In this document: piece after piece, positions 1-8,632 of the stretch
Numbering within the stretch: position 1 is the stretch's first letter
How the letters are laid out: the number at the start of each line of letters is the position of its first letter
Position numbers and translations under genes: made by a program
NCBI RefSeq assembly: GCF_017826695.1
Contig: NZ_JAFFZW010000004.1
Coordinates: 124,001 to 188,000, forward strand
Direction: 5' to 3'
Length of the DNA stretch: 64,000 nucleotides
From: Pseudomonas alliivorans
GTDB taxonomy: Bacteria > Pseudomonadota > Gammaproteobacteria > Pseudomonadales > Pseudomonadaceae
The notes under the pieces: generated by a model
What the model was told of the DNA's origin: nothing
Databases searched by the model: none
Seen by the model: the letters and a program-made list of their open reading frames with translations, nothing else

Positions 1-330
1 GGCGAAGGCGACGACGAGTCTGCTGTGGTCAAGCTGGGTGGCCTGGCGGCCACCGTCAAGAAGCTGGTGTTCGCAGTGACGATTCACTCGGCCGACGAGC
101 GCAAGCAGAACTTCGGTCAGGTCCAGAACGCTTACATCCGCGTTCTGAACAAGGCTGATGGCAAGGAAATCGCTCGCTACGACCTGTCGGAAGACGCGTC
201 GACCGAAACGGCGATGATCTTCGGCGAACTGTATCGCAATGGTGAAGAGTTCAAGTTCAAGGCCATCGGCCAAGGCTTTGCAGGCGGTCTCAAGTCGCTG
301 GCAGAAGCACATGGTGTGTCGATCGGCTAA
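1..330 (+). CDS. TerD-family stress/tellurium-resistance protein, C-terminal part (truncated by window edge)
   Basis: The reading frame is open from base 1 and stops at 328-330, so the gene begins outside the window. About 109 residues are visible. They carry the C-terminal half of a TerD domain: an early acidic GDDES stretch (calcium-binding type in this family), the FAVTIH strand, then the [11 protein letters not shown] and [13 protein letters not shown] motifs, ending in [15 protein letters not shown]. TerD proteins are cytoplasmic, bind Ca2+ and belong to ter stress clusters (tellurite, colicin, phage). A converging TerD-vWA gene lies just downstream, which supports a ter-type locus. Which paralogue (TerD, TerE or TerZ) cannot be decided from this fragment. 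Confidence 0.9.
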   Translation, partial: GEGDDESAVVKLGGLAATVKKLVFAVTIHSADERKQNFGQVQNAYIRVLNKADGKEIARYDLSEDASTETAMIFGELYRNGEEFKFKAIGQGFAGGLKSLAEAHGVSIG

Positions 331-348
331 GCCCGAACATCGCCCACT

Positions 349-381
349 AAAAACCCCCGCCAGCGATGGCGGGGGTTTTTT
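349..381. terminator. Rho-independent terminator after the TerD gene
   Basis: An 8-bp G+C stem (CCCCCGCC / GGCGGGGG) with an AGCGAT loop is preceded by A residues and followed by TTTTTT. It lies between two converging genes, and the A run gives the opposite strand a T run, so it can act in both directions. Confidence 0.85.
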
Positions 382-400
382 ATTGGCGTTCTATCAGGTG

Positions 401-1651
401 TTACAGAATCCCCGCGCCCTTGGCTGTCTTGAGCCAGTCCGGGAATTCTTCCATCAGCAAGTCATACAGCTTTTCTTCCGGCACTTCGTCCAGTCGGTCA
501 AGGGCGAAGAAATTGCAGTTGTCGACCACTCGACCGTCCATATCGTCGAGCTTTTCCAGAATCCCGTAACCGCGTCCACCAAGGCCAACGAACTGCCAGA
601 AGATCGGCAGTCTGGCGGCTTCGACCATCAGTTTGCTGATCTCGCGATCCTGATGCACGCCACCGTCACTGATGAACAGAATATAAATCGGTGTCCTGTC
701 ACCTGACTGCTTGTAGTAGTCGATGACCTTGCGCATCGCCTTGGGCTCGTCGTTGACGCGAGCGCCCAACTCCCAGTTCTTCCATCCGCCGTGATCGGTC
801 TTGATGAAGTCCTTGAAGTTGGTCAGCGTGACGGCCGACAGTTGCTGGGGTTTGGCACCGAACGCCCAGCAGTCCAGCGCGCCGTCGTCATCGAAGTGCA
901 CGGCAAGGGGAATCAGCCGATCCACCACTTCCTGTACGTGTCCACGGGTGTACTGAGGGTTCATGGAGCCCGATGCATCCAGCACCAGGCCGACCCGAGC
1001 CCTGGTGTTGGTCAGGTTTGCTTTTTCCAGGCTGACCTGCGCTTTCTTGGCAAGGCTCACCAGTTGAGGTGCCGCAGCGGCGATTTTCTTTTCCAGGGAG
1101 ATTTTCGCGGGCGCAACGGGTGCAGCGGGTACAGGCGCGGGAGCCTCAGCAACCTCGCCACCAAAATGCACCACCAGCGCGTCGAGCCCGGCGTTGTAGC
1201 CCTGCAGGTTCGAAGCGATGCGCCACTCCCCGTTCTTGCGATAGATGTCCGCGACCATGATCGCCTTCTCGGCGGCGAAGGTCGCGCCGGAGAATTCGCA
1301 TCGTGCGACCTCAATGCCGTTTTTCCTGATGCTGAACTGACTGGCCTGAATGTCGCTCATGGCGCCAGCGCCATCAATCGATGCGGTAAACACCAGGCGG
1401 TCGATGGAGGCGGGCAGGTTGGACAGTGCGAGTTGGAAGTCGCCGCCATTTACTTGCTTGACGCTGTTGCAGGGGCTGGCCGGCTGATTGAAGAAGATCA
1501 TGTAGCGATCATCCGACAGCTTGCCGTTGGCATCGACGCCGAAACAGACATAGTCGATGACATGTGCCGACTTGATGTCGATGGACAGCGTAAGGTCAGT
1601 GTCTTGAATCAGTGTCGAAAGAGGGATGCGTTGACCTTGAGAGATAAGCAT
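401..1651 (-). CDS. TerD domain fused to a von Willebrand A domain (TerF-like)
   Basis: A 416-residue protein. Residues 1-165 are a TerD-type domain (SIDIKSAHVIDYVCFGVD near the start, ADIYRKNGEWR near 135-143). Residues 168-183 are an Ala/Pro-rich linker. Residues 215-416 are a vWA domain with an intact MIDAS motif DASGS (225-229), so metal-dependent binding of a partner is expected. The start is ATG at 1651, preceded by AAGGAAG; the frame stays open further upstream but has no comparable ribosome site. The stop lies close to the terminator shared with the TerD gene. The gene follows the GYF_2-AIM24 gene at a 53-base gap and is probably co-transcribed with it. TerF-like proteins occur in ter stress loci; the biochemical role is not established. 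Confidence 0.85.
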   Translation of the reverse strand: MLISQGQRIPLSTLIQDTDLTLSIDIKSAHVIDYVCFGVDANGKLSDDRYMIFFNQPASPCNSVKQVNGGDFQLALSNLPASIDRLVFTASIDGAGAMSDIQASQFSIRKNGIEVARCEFSGATFAAEKAIMVADIYRKNGEWRIASNLQGYNAGLDALVVHFGGEVAEAPAPVPAAPVAPAKISLEKKIAAAAPQLVSLAKKAQVSLEKANLTNTRARVGLVLDASGSMNPQYTRGHVQEVVDRLIPLAVHFDDDGALDCWAFGAKPQQLSAVTLTNFKDFIKTDHGGWKNWELGARVNDEPKAMRKVIDYYKQSGDRTPIYILFISDGGVHQDREISKLMVEAARLPIFWQFVGLGGRGYGILEKLDDMDGRVVDNCNFFALDRLDEVPEEKLYDLLMEEFPDWLKTAKGAGIL

Positions 1652-1704
1652 GTTTCTTCCTTGGCGATGAGGGCGCCCATGCGCCCTGGGTGACATGTTC
1701 GAGG

Positions 1705-2793
1705 TTAGCGTTCGCTTCTGCCCACGCCCGCAGGTCCGGCTGCCAGCATGCGCCCGGCCAGGCGCGAGAAAGGCAGGCTTTGCAGCCACACGGTGCCGGG
1801 GCCGGTGAGTCTGGCGAAGAACATGCCTTCGCCGCCGAACAGCATCGATTTGATGCCGCCGCCCACCATGCGGATGTCGTAATCGACCGTCTGGGTCATG
1901 GCCGCCAGACAGCCAGTGTCTACGTCCAGTCCTTCGCCGGCAGCCAGTTCGATCTTGCGCACGGTGCCGCCCATGTGCACGAATACCCAGCCGTCGCCTT
2001 CAAGTTTTTGCAGCACGAAGCCTTCGCCGCCAAACAGGCCGGTGAGGATTTTCTTCTGGAACTGGATGCCAATGGAGACGCCTTTGGCACCGGCCAGAAA
2101 GCTGTCTTTCTGGCAGATCAGCTTGCCGCCGAATTCGCCCAGATTCAGCGGAAGAATGGTGCCGGGGTAGGGGGCCGCGAACGCGACGCGACCTTTGCCG
2201 GAGCCCTGTTGCGAGAAGACGGTAGTGAACAGACTTTCGCCGGTCAGCATGCGTTTGCCTGCGCCGAACAGCGAGCCCAGCAGCCCCGATGACTGATGGC
2301 TGCCGTCGCCGAAGATGGTTTCCATCTGCACGTCACAGGTTTTGTACATCAATGCCCCGGCCTCGGCGACTGCGCTTTCACCGCGATCGAGTTCCAGTTC
2401 GACGAACTGGGTTTCCGTGCCGAACAACTTGAAGTCTACGCCATCGGTCGTGCTGCCCGAGCCGTAACCACCCGAGGCATTCGGGTCGGGTGTGAAGGAC
2501 GGACGCTTAAGCGGCGCTCCGCTCTGTGGCGGTGCCGAAACGGTGGCGGGCGTTGCCTGTGCAGGCAGCGCCGAAGGCTTGGGCTGAATCATGTCCGGCG
2601 TCGGGTCGGGGAACGGCGTGACGCCATCCTTCTTCAGGGCGCGCACTTCTGCGACCTGATAAATGGGCTTCCAGTCCGCCATGCCCTGTTTCCAGCACCA
2701 GGCGCCCGGCGATTCGCGAGCGATGAGCCGCGCGGCCGCTGAATCCAGCGGGCCGAGTTGCTTGCCCGCGTTCATGACATACCAGTCTTCCAA
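1705..2793 (-). CDS. GYF_2-AIM24 (TIGR00266) family protein
   Basis: A 362-residue protein starting at TTG (2793). An AAGGAG Shine-Dalgarno lies eight bases upstream, and the resulting MEDWYVMNAGKQLGPLD is the usual beginning of a GYF_2 domain (residues 2-60), so TTG is preferred over the ATG at 2775. A Pro/Ala-rich linker (about 70-105) leads to an AIM24/TIGR00266 beta-sandwich domain (about 120-350, with repeated Gly-rich strands such as GSLFGAGKRMLTGE and LFGGEGMFFARLTGPGTV). AIM24 proteins are of unknown biochemical function; bacterial members are often found beside ter genes, as here. It lies between nadC and the TerD-vWA gene on the same strand. A scaffold or partner-binding role is inference from the GYF domain only. 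Confidence 0.85.
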   Translation of the reverse strand: MEDWYVMNAGKQLGPLDSAAARLIARESPGAWCWKQGMADWKPIYQVAEVRALKKDGVTPFPDPTPDMIQPKPSALPAQATPATVSAPPQSGAPLKRPSFTPDPNASGGYGSGSTTDGVDFKLFGTETQFVELELDRGESAVAEAGALMYKTCDVQMETIFGDGSHQSSGLLGSLFGAGKRMLTGESLFTTVFSQQGSGKGRVAFAAPYPGTILPLNLGEFGGKLICQKDSFLAGAKGVSIGIQFQKKILTGLFGGEGFVLQKLEGDGWVFVHMGGTVRKIELAAGEGLDVDTGCLAAMTQTVDYDIRMVGGGIKSMLFGGEGMFFARLTGPGTVWLQSLPFSRLAGRMLAAGPAGVGRSER

Positions 2794-2850
2794 GGCGTTT
2801 GCTCCTTCCGGCCTGATGAGTGATGAAAAATCGTAGTCGCGGGCGGGCTG

Positions 2851-3699
2851 TCAGATGCTCAGGCGCATTGACAGGTCCACGGCTTTGACGTCTTTGGTCA
2901 TCGCGCCGATGGAAATGTAATCCACGCCGGTCTCGGCGATGACCCGCAGGGTGTCTTCGTTGATTCCCCCGCTGGCTTCGAGCTTGGCGCGGCCTGCGTT
3001 CAGTCGGACCGCTTCACGCATGTCATCCAGGCTCAGTTCGTCGAGCATGATGATGTCCGCTCCGGCATCCAGCGCCTGCTTGAGTTCGGCCAGGCTTTCC
3101 ACCTCGACCTCCACCGGCTTGCCGGGCGCAATCCTGTGAGCGGCTTCGACGGACTGTGCAATACCGCCGCAGGCTGCGATGTGGTTTTCCTTGATCAGGA
3201 ACGCATCGTACAGGCCGATGCGGTGGTTATGGCAGCCGCCACAGGTGACCGCATATTTCTGCGCCAGACGCAGGCCGGGCAGGGTCTTGCGCGTATCGAG
3301 CAGTTTGACCTGAGTGCCGGAAACCCTGTCTGCAAAGTACTGCGCCCGCGTGGCCACGCCTGACAGCAGCTGCAGAAAGTTGAGCGCACTGCGCTCGCCG
3401 GTCAGCAGCGAGCGGGCCGGGCCTTCCAGGTGAAACAGTGCCTGATCGGGGCTGACACGATCGCCGTCGCTGACCTGCCAATGCACGGCGACGCGAGGGT
3501 CCAGTTGACGGAAGACGGCATCGACCCAGGCGGTCCCTGCAATCACGGCAGCATCGCGCGAGATGATCGTGGCCTTGGCCAGTCGCTCTGCCGGGATCAG
3601 TTGGGCAGTAATGTCGCCGCTGCCGACGTCCTCAAGCAATGCGCGACGCACATTGGCTTCGATTTCGGCGGTCAGGGCGGCAAGGCGTAAATTCGGCAT
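2851..3699 (-). CDS. nadC: Nicotinate-nucleotide pyrophosphorylase (quinolinate phosphoribosyltransferase)
   Basis: A 282-residue protein of normal family length. NadC converts quinolinate and PRPP to nicotinate mononucleotide, CO2 and pyrophosphate in de novo NAD synthesis. Recognisable are [16 protein letters not shown] near the N terminus, the catalytic-core segment [17 protein letters not shown], the [17 protein letters not shown] loop and the phosphate-binding [10 protein letters not shown] near the C terminus. The start is ATG at 3699 with GGAG seven bases upstream; a GTG 12 bases earlier overlaps that Shine-Dalgarno and is less likely. In many pseudomonads nadC lies divergent to a DUF1631 gene and ampDE, as here. 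Confidence 0.96.
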   Translation of the reverse strand: MPNLRLAALTAEIEANVRRALLEDVGSGDITAQLIPAERLAKATIISRDAAVIAGTAWVDAVFRQLDPRVAVHWQVSDGDRVSPDQALFHLEGPARSLLTGERSALNFLQLLSGVATRAQYFADRVSGTQVKLLDTRKTLPGLRLAQKYAVTCGGCHNHRIGLYDAFLIKENHIAACGGIAQSVEAAHRIAPGKPVEVEVESLAELKQALDAGADIIMLDELSLDDMREAVRLNAGRAKLEASGGINEDTLRVIAETGVDYISIGAMTKDVKAVDLSMRLSI

Positions 3700-4033
3700 A
3701 GCGGGCTCCACTCACAAAGTCGAACGAGTATAAGGCACGGCTCTCGTGTAACCCACCCGTGCCAGGTGCGATGTCTGCCTGTCGAGACATGCTGTTGGTC
3801 GGTTTTGTAAAAAGCTTTGCGATGTAACGCAAAACACGCGGTCTACCCACGCATAGCGGTTCAGGTGCTCCGCCCTTTCGGGTGCGAAAGAGACTGCTGG
3901 CGTTGAATACATGTTTTGAAAGATAATCCGACCAGTATTTGACGTCAGAGCTTTGACGTGGCGCCTGACCATCGGAATCTTTTTCCAGATCAAGGTCTGT
4001 GCGAGGTTCAGGTAGTTTCCTGTAGAGGGTGTA
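3700..4033. promoter_or_regulatory. Divergent intergenic region nadC / DUF1631 gene
   Basis: This 334-base gap has no convincing gene. It must hold the promoters of both flanking genes, but no strong sigma-70 pair was found. Visible structure: a small hairpin TTTGCG-ATGTAA-CGCAAA at 3816-3833, and a direct repeat TTTGACGT at 3938-3945 and 3952-3959 (14-base period) about 75 bases before the DUF1631 start. A short ORF reading back across it looks like chance. Confidence 0.5.
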
Positions 4034-6274
4034 ATGCCGAACGACGAAAAAGTAGTGCCGTTGAGCAAGATGTCATCTGCGCTGGGGGCGAATGCACCTC
4101 TTGCCCGGCTGCCCGTTGTGTTGCTGCAAGTGCGCGACAAGGCCGCACAGCAACTCAAGGAAGCGCTGCAGGCGCTGTTCGACAATGCTGACGACACACT
4201 TTTCGAGATGGCCGACCGTGCCAGGAGCAACACCGAACAGGGCATCTTTTTCGAAGCGATGCGCGACCTTCGTCTCAAGCGTAAAAGCATAGAACGCGGC
4301 TTTCTCGACAAATTTTACGAGTCATTCCTCTCTCTGGGTCAGTACCGGATCACCGAGCCTGTCCTTCCTGCTGCGGTTTCGTTCGACAAGCTGGCACTGG
4401 TTCAGAACGACGATCTGGAGAAGACCGTTGCGGTCGATGCCATGGTCGCCAAGGTCATGAGCCGCGACAGTCTCGCGCTCGGTCAGCTTACGGCACGTCT
4501 CAATGCATTGTTGACTCAGCCGGTAACCGACGAAACCAATCCGGTCGGTCCGGCGGTCCTGTGTCGGCTCTTTCTTGAGGCCGCGCGCAATCTGGGTGTC
4601 GAGATCAAGGTCAAGCTGATCATTCTCAAGCTGTTCGAGCGTTACGTGCTCAGCAACACTGATCACCTCTACGGCGAGGCCAACCAGCTGCTGATTGCCA
4701 CGGGTATTCTGCCCGACATGAAAGCGCTGCCGGCACGCCGCTCCTCTGATCGCCCGGCATCAAGGCCGATGGCCTCGGAACTGTCCGATCCTGCTCTGGC
4801 GCAGGCCGCCGACAAGCTCGACAAGGGCGTGCAGGAAGTATTTTCGGCGCTCCAGGAGCTGCTGCTGCAGGTGCGGGGCAGCCTCGCGCCACGCCACAAG
4901 CTCGATGATGACGTAAGACCGATCTCCAGCAAGGACCTGTTGCGCCTGCTTTCCCATTTGCAGCAGTACGTGCCTTCACAGGAAACCACCGACGAGTTCG
5001 ATCTGCGCAACCAGTTGGAGCAGTTGCTGACGCGGGTCAGTGTCAGGAGCGGAAAATCCCGCAGCGTGGGCTCGGGCGACGAGGATGTCATCAACCTGAT
5101 TGCGATGCTGTTCGAGTTCATCCTCGATGATCGCAACCTGCCGCCCTCACTGCGCGCCTTGATTGGGCGCCTGCAGATTCCAATGCTCAAGGTCGCGGTG
5201 CTCGACAAAAGCTTCTTCAGCCGTGGCAGCCATCCTGCCCGTCGTCTGCTCAACGAGATTGCCACTGCGGCGCTCGGTTGGGGTGGGCGTGATGATTACC
5301 AGCGCGATTCGCTCTACCTGCGCGTCGAGCATATCGTCCAGCGCCTGCTCAACGATTTTGTCGACGATCCGGCGATCTTCTCCGAGTTGCTGGCGGATTT
5401 TCTCGCGTTTACCAGCGACGAGCGTCGCCGTAGCGAACTGCTCGAGCAGCGTACCCGCGACGCCGAGGAAGGGCGGGCGCGAGCTGAACTGGCGCGTCAG
5501 CGTGTTCAGCAGGAGCTGAATCAGCGTCTGCTGGGCAAGACCCTGCCGGAGGCGGTAGTACGTCTGCTTCAGGAAGCCTGGAGCAAGGTGCTGTTGCTGA
5601 CCTGCCTCAAGCACGGTGACGGCTCGGCTGAATGGCAGGCCGGACTGGCGACCATGGATGAGTTGGTCTGGAGCGTCGAACTGCATAACGATCCTGAGGC
5701 GCGTCAGCAATTGCTGGATCTGGTGCCCGGCCTGCTCAAGGCACTGCGCGACGGTCTGAGCAGTGCGGCATTCGATCCGTTTGCCACCAGCGAATTCTTC
5801 AGCCAGCTGGAATCGCTGCACGTGCAGGCATTCCAGCATTTTTCCCGCTTGCAGGACGCAGACGTCCAGACCGACCCGCCTTCCGTGTTGGTGGCCGAAC
5901 GACCGACCATGATGGAAGTCATGGAAGAAATCGTTCTGATCGCGCCAGAGGAAGCAGGTCTGGCCGAGCCCGCCGTCCAGTTGCCCGCCGATGATGACGG
6001 TCTGCGCATGGTGGAGACGTTGCGCGTGGGGTGCTGGGTCGAGATCCAGGAAGACGAAGAGCACAAGCTGCGCTGCAAGCTGACCGCAATCGTCGAGCCG
6101 AGCGGGCGTTATGTCTTCGTCAACCGTACTGGCATGAAGGTACTGGAAAAGACTCGCATGGGCCTTGCTGTCGAGTTTCGTCGCGGCGCTGTGCGCGTTC
6201 TGGACGATGCGCTGCTGTTCGACCGGGCGCTGGAGTCCGTGATCAGCAACCTGCGCAAGCTCAAGGGCGCCTGA
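4034..6274 (+). CDS. DUF1631 family protein
   Basis: A 746-residue soluble protein. It matches the DUF1631 family, sometimes misnamed thymidine phosphorylase in databases; no nucleoside-phosphorylase motif is visible. The body is helix-rich with long charged segments (about 480-520, QRTRDAEEGRARAELARQRV, coiled-coil-like). The last 90 residues (WVEIQEDEEHKLRCKLTAI...FVNRTGMKVLE) resemble a PilZ-like beta domain that ends these proteins, but the canonical RxxxR...DxSxxG c-di-GMP motif is not obvious. The start is ATG at 4034 with AGAGGGT upstream. Gene order nadC / DUF1631 / ampDE is conserved in Pseudomonas. Function is unknown. Confidence 0.88.
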   Translation: MPNDEKVVPLSKMSSALGANAPLARLPVVLLQVRDKAAQQLKEALQALFDNADDTLFEMADRARSNTEQGIFFEAMRDLRLKRKSIERGFLDKFYESFLSLGQYRITEPVLPAAVSFDKLALVQNDDLEKTVAVDAMVAKVMSRDSLALGQLTARLNALLTQPVTDETNPVGPAVLCRLFLEAARNLGVEIKVKLIILKLFERYVLSNTDHLYGEANQLLIATGILPDMKALPARRSSDRPASRPMASELSDPALAQAADKLDKGVQEVFSALQELLLQVRGSLAPRHKLDDDVRPISSKDLLRLLSHLQQYVPSQETTDEFDLRNQLEQLLTRVSVRSGKSRSVGSGDEDVINLIAMLFEFILDDRNLPPSLRALIGRLQIPMLKVAVLDKSFFSRGSHPARRLLNEIATAALGWGGRDDYQRDSLYLRVEHIVQRLLNDFVDDPAIFSELLADFLAFTSDERRRSELLEQRTRDAEEGRARAELARQRVQQELNQRLLGKTLPEAVVRLLQEAWSKVLLLTCLKHGDGSAEWQAGLATMDELVWSVELHNDPEARQQLLDLVPGLLKALRDGLSSAAFDPFATSEFFSQLESLHVQAFQHFSRLQDADVQTDPPSVLVAERPTMMEVMEEIVLIAPEEAGLAEPAVQLPADDDGLRMVETLRVGCWVEIQEDEEHKLRCKLTAIVEPSGRYVFVNRTGMKVLEKTRMGLAVEFRRGAVRVLDDALLFDRALESVISNLRKLKGA

Positions 6275-6439
6275 TTCCTGCGACCCAGCCCGTTGCGGGC
6301 GGGCGTACCGTCGTCCTGTAGGGCTCGAGCTTCACGCCAAACAGCCATTTCTTATGGCATACAGGGCTGTTCAATTCCCACATCCTTTTTTATCGCGGGC
6401 ATACTGAGCGCCATTCATGTGTCTGCTCAAGGAGCTTTC

Positions 6440-6988
6440 ATGCAGCTCGATTGCGCCAGTGGCTGGTGCCAGGGTGTTGAGCACTGCCCTTCGCCCAACT
6501 TCAATTCGCGTCCCGAGGGCGAAATCTCGTTGCTGGTGATCCACAACATCAGCCTGCCGCCTGCTCAGTTCAAGACCGGTAAGGTTCAGGCGTTCTTCCA
6601 GAATCAGCTGGACACCACCGAGCATCCTTACTTCGAAGGCATTGCCCATCTGACGGTTTCAGCTCATTTTCTGATTGAACGTGATGGCGACGTCATTCAG
6701 TTCGTCTCTTGCCTTGATCGGGCGTGGCACGCAGGCGTTTCCAGTTTTCAGGGACGTGAAGGCTGCAATGATTTCTCCATCGGCATCGAGCTTGAAGGGA
6801 CGGATGACCAGCCTTTCACCGATGCGCAGTACGCCGCGTTGATCGAATTGACACGCCAGTTGCAACGGGCCTTTACCGCCATCACCCTTGAGCGTATTTG
6901 TGGCCACAGTGACATAGCGCCGGGACGCAAGACCGATCCGGGGCCCTGTTTTGACTGGGGCAGATTTCAAGCGGCTTTGCAGGATTGA
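6440..6988 (+). CDS. ampD: 1,6-anhydro-N-acetylmuramoyl-L-alanine amidase AmpD
   Basis: A 182-residue cytoplasmic amidase of normal length. AmpD cleaves the muramyl-alanine bond of recycled 1,6-anhydro-muropeptides, which keeps AmpR in its repressing state and beta-lactamase uninduced. The zinc-site residues are visible: His35 in VIHNIS, and the late CGHSDIAPGRKTDPGPCFDW segment with the second His, the catalytic Lys and the ligand Asp. The start is ATG at 6440 with AAGGAG seven bases upstream; the frame is open further back but has no better ribosome site. ampE follows after 15 bases, so the two form an operon. The 165 bases upstream (6275-6439) hold no gene and presumably the promoter. Confidence 0.95.
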   Translation: MQLDCASGWCQGVEHCPSPNFNSRPEGEISLLVIHNISLPPAQFKTGKVQAFFQNQLDTTEHPYFEGIAHLTVSAHFLIERDGDVIQFVSCLDRAWHAGVSSFQGREGCNDFSIGIELEGTDDQPFTDAQYAALIELTRQLQRAFTAITLERICGHSDIAPGRKTDPGPCFDWGRFQAALQD

Positions 6989-7003
6989 AGTGAGGGACGA
7001 GCA

Positions 7004-7840
7004 ATGAGTTTTCTGGTGTTACTGCTGGCTGTTCTGGTGGAGAAGTTTTCTGCGCTGCGTCAGCGCGTGCAGCGTGATGGTCCTTTTCTGAAGCAGATGG
7101 CGCGACTTGAAGCCGGGCCGCGAACCGCGTTGCGACCCTGGCTGATCCTGGCCCTGTTGGTGCTGTTGCCGGTTGTCGTGCTGCAACTGGTGCTGACTGT
7201 CGTGGGGTCGGTGGCCTACGGCTGGCTGGCCCTGCCGATTCATCTGCTGGTGCTGATCTACAGCCTGGGGCGTGGCGATCTTATTGCGGCCCTGGGTCCG
7301 TTTCGTGATGCCTGTCGGCGCGGCGATGCCCAGGCGGCCGTGCATGTTGCCGAGCGGGACATGGGCGTGCAGGCCGATGACAGTCAGCAACTGCTGCAGG
7401 GCGTGCAGAGCTACATGCTCTGGCAGGCTCATCAGAGTTTCTTCGCGGTCATCTTCTGGTATTTCCTGTTGGGCCCGGTGGCGGCGCTGGCGTATCGCCT
7501 GCTGGCACTTGCCGCCGAACACGGTACCACTCCGGCACTGGTCGAGCGGGCCGCGCAATTGCGTCACGCTTTCGACTGGGTGCCGGTCAGGTTGCTGGCG
7601 GCCAGCTTCGCTCTGGTGGGTAATTTCGTGGCGGTCAGCCGCCTGATGCTGCACGAGCTGCTCAACTGGAACATCAGCGCAGCGCAACTGATCACGCGTA
7701 TCGGATGCGCGGCCAGTGAGGTTCCTTCGCCGGTATTGGGTGCCGAGGGTGTCAGCAGTCTCGATATGCTCTGGGAGTTGCTGATCCGTGCCGCCATCGT
7801 GTGGTATGCGGGTTTTGCACTGTGGACGCTGCTGGTCTGA
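7004..7840 (+). CDS. ampE: AmpE, inner-membrane regulatory protein of beta-lactamase induction
   Basis: A 278-residue polytopic membrane protein of the AmpE/CobD-like fold. Hydrophobic segments are visible at about 45-70 (LILALLVLLPVVVLQLVL), 72-90, 145-170 (FFAVIFWYFLLGPVAALAYRLL), 195-215 and at the C terminus (AAIVWYAGFALWTLLV). It is the second gene of the ampDE operon and is described as a membrane sensor in beta-lactamase induction; its exact role is poorly known. The start is ATG at 7004, preceded by GAGGGA. It ends seven bases before the converging tatD-like gene. Confidence 0.93.
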   Translation: MSFLVLLLAVLVEKFSALRQRVQRDGPFLKQMARLEAGPRTALRPWLILALLVLLPVVVLQLVLTVVGSVAYGWLALPIHLLVLIYSLGRGDLIAALGPFRDACRRGDAQAAVHVAERDMGVQADDSQQLLQGVQSYMLWQAHQSFFAVIFWYFLLGPVAALAYRLLALAAEHGTTPALVERAAQLRHAFDWVPVRLLAASFALVGNFVAVSRLMLHELLNWNISAAQLITRIGCAASEVPSPVLGAEGVSSLDMLWELLIRAAIVWYAGFALWTLLV

Positions 7841-7847
7841 TGAGGCC

Positions 7848-8630
7848 TTAACGTGGCCAGCCGAACAGGTCGTGCGCGTTTCGCGTACTGGCCTGAGCCA
7901 GGTGCTCCGGGCTGACGTTCATCAACGCGGCCAGCGCGGTGCAGATGTTGGGCAAATGCTCGGGGCTGTTGCGCTGATTGGGAAACATGGCGGGCGCCAT
8001 GTCCGGCGAGTCCGTTTCAAGCACCACGCTGTCCAGCGGCAGTTCGGCAATGACCCGGTGCATGCGCAATGCCTGAGGCCAGGTCGCTGCGCCACCCAGA
8101 CCCAGCTTGAAACCCAGTTTGATGTATTCCCGCGCTTCTTCCCGGCTGCCTGCAAAGGCATGAATGACACCGCTGCGCTTGAGCGTGTGACGCTTGAGTG
8201 TTGCGATCACATCGGCGTGGCTGCGCCTCACATGCAGCAAGACGGGTAGGTCGAATTCAGCCGCCAGTTGTAACTGCGCCTCGAAGACCTGCTGCTGGCG
8301 CGCCTTGTCCAGACCTTCAACGTAATAATCCAGCCCGATTTCGCCTACTGCGCAAAGCTGAGGATGGCCCTTGTGGCGCGTCAGCCAGTCGCCCAGTTCC
8401 GTCAGGTGCTCGGGTCGGTGTTCGTCGATGTAGACCGGGTGCAGCCCGAAGGCCGCGTGCAGCGCCGGATTTTCGAGGGTCAGGTCCCACAGTCGCTGCC
8501 AGTTACGTTGGTAGACACCGAGTACGACCATGCGCTGCACACCCAGCGACCGACAGCGATCCAGAACCTGCCTGCGATCTGCGTCGAAGTCCGGAAAATC
8601 CAGGTGGGTGTGGGTGTCGATCAGCGCCAT
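7848..8630 (-). CDS. TatD-family metal-dependent hydrolase
   Basis: A 260-residue TIM-barrel hydrolase. Metal-site motifs are in the expected order: DTHTHLDF (residues 5-12), GEIGLDYY, a central HVRRSHAD, VIHAFAG, and LETDSPDMAP near the end. TatD proteins (YcfH, TatD, YjjV) are 3'-5' DNA/RNA exonucleases or D-aminoacyl-type hydrolases; the substrate of this member is not deducible. The ATG at 8630 lies two bases after the cra stop, with AAGGAAT inside the end of cra, so it is translationally linked to cra and shares its promoter. Confidence 0.92.
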   Translation of the reverse strand: MALIDTHTHLDFPDFDADRRQVLDRCRSLGVQRMVVLGVYQRNWQRLWDLTLENPALHAAFGLHPVYIDEHRPEHLTELGDWLTRHKGHPQLCAVGEIGLDYYVEGLDKARQQQVFEAQLQLAAEFDLPVLLHVRRSHADVIATLKRHTLKRSGVIHAFAGSREEAREYIKLGFKLGLGGAATWPQALRMHRVIAELPLDSVVLETDSPDMAPAMFPNQRNSPEHLPNICTALAALMNVSPEHLAQASTRNAHDLFGWPR

Positions 8631-8632
8631 GC

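Noticed and set aside
401-1789. Longer N terminus (46 residues) for the TerD-vWA protein
   Set aside because: The extension runs back into the AIM24 gene end, is unlike the TerD family and lacks a ribosome site; ATG 1651 has AAGGAAG.
3712-4311. 199-codon minus-strand frame in the nadC/DUF1631 gap
   Set aside because: Half lies antisense to the DUF1631 gene; low-complexity, Ser/Arg-rich; no ribosome site.
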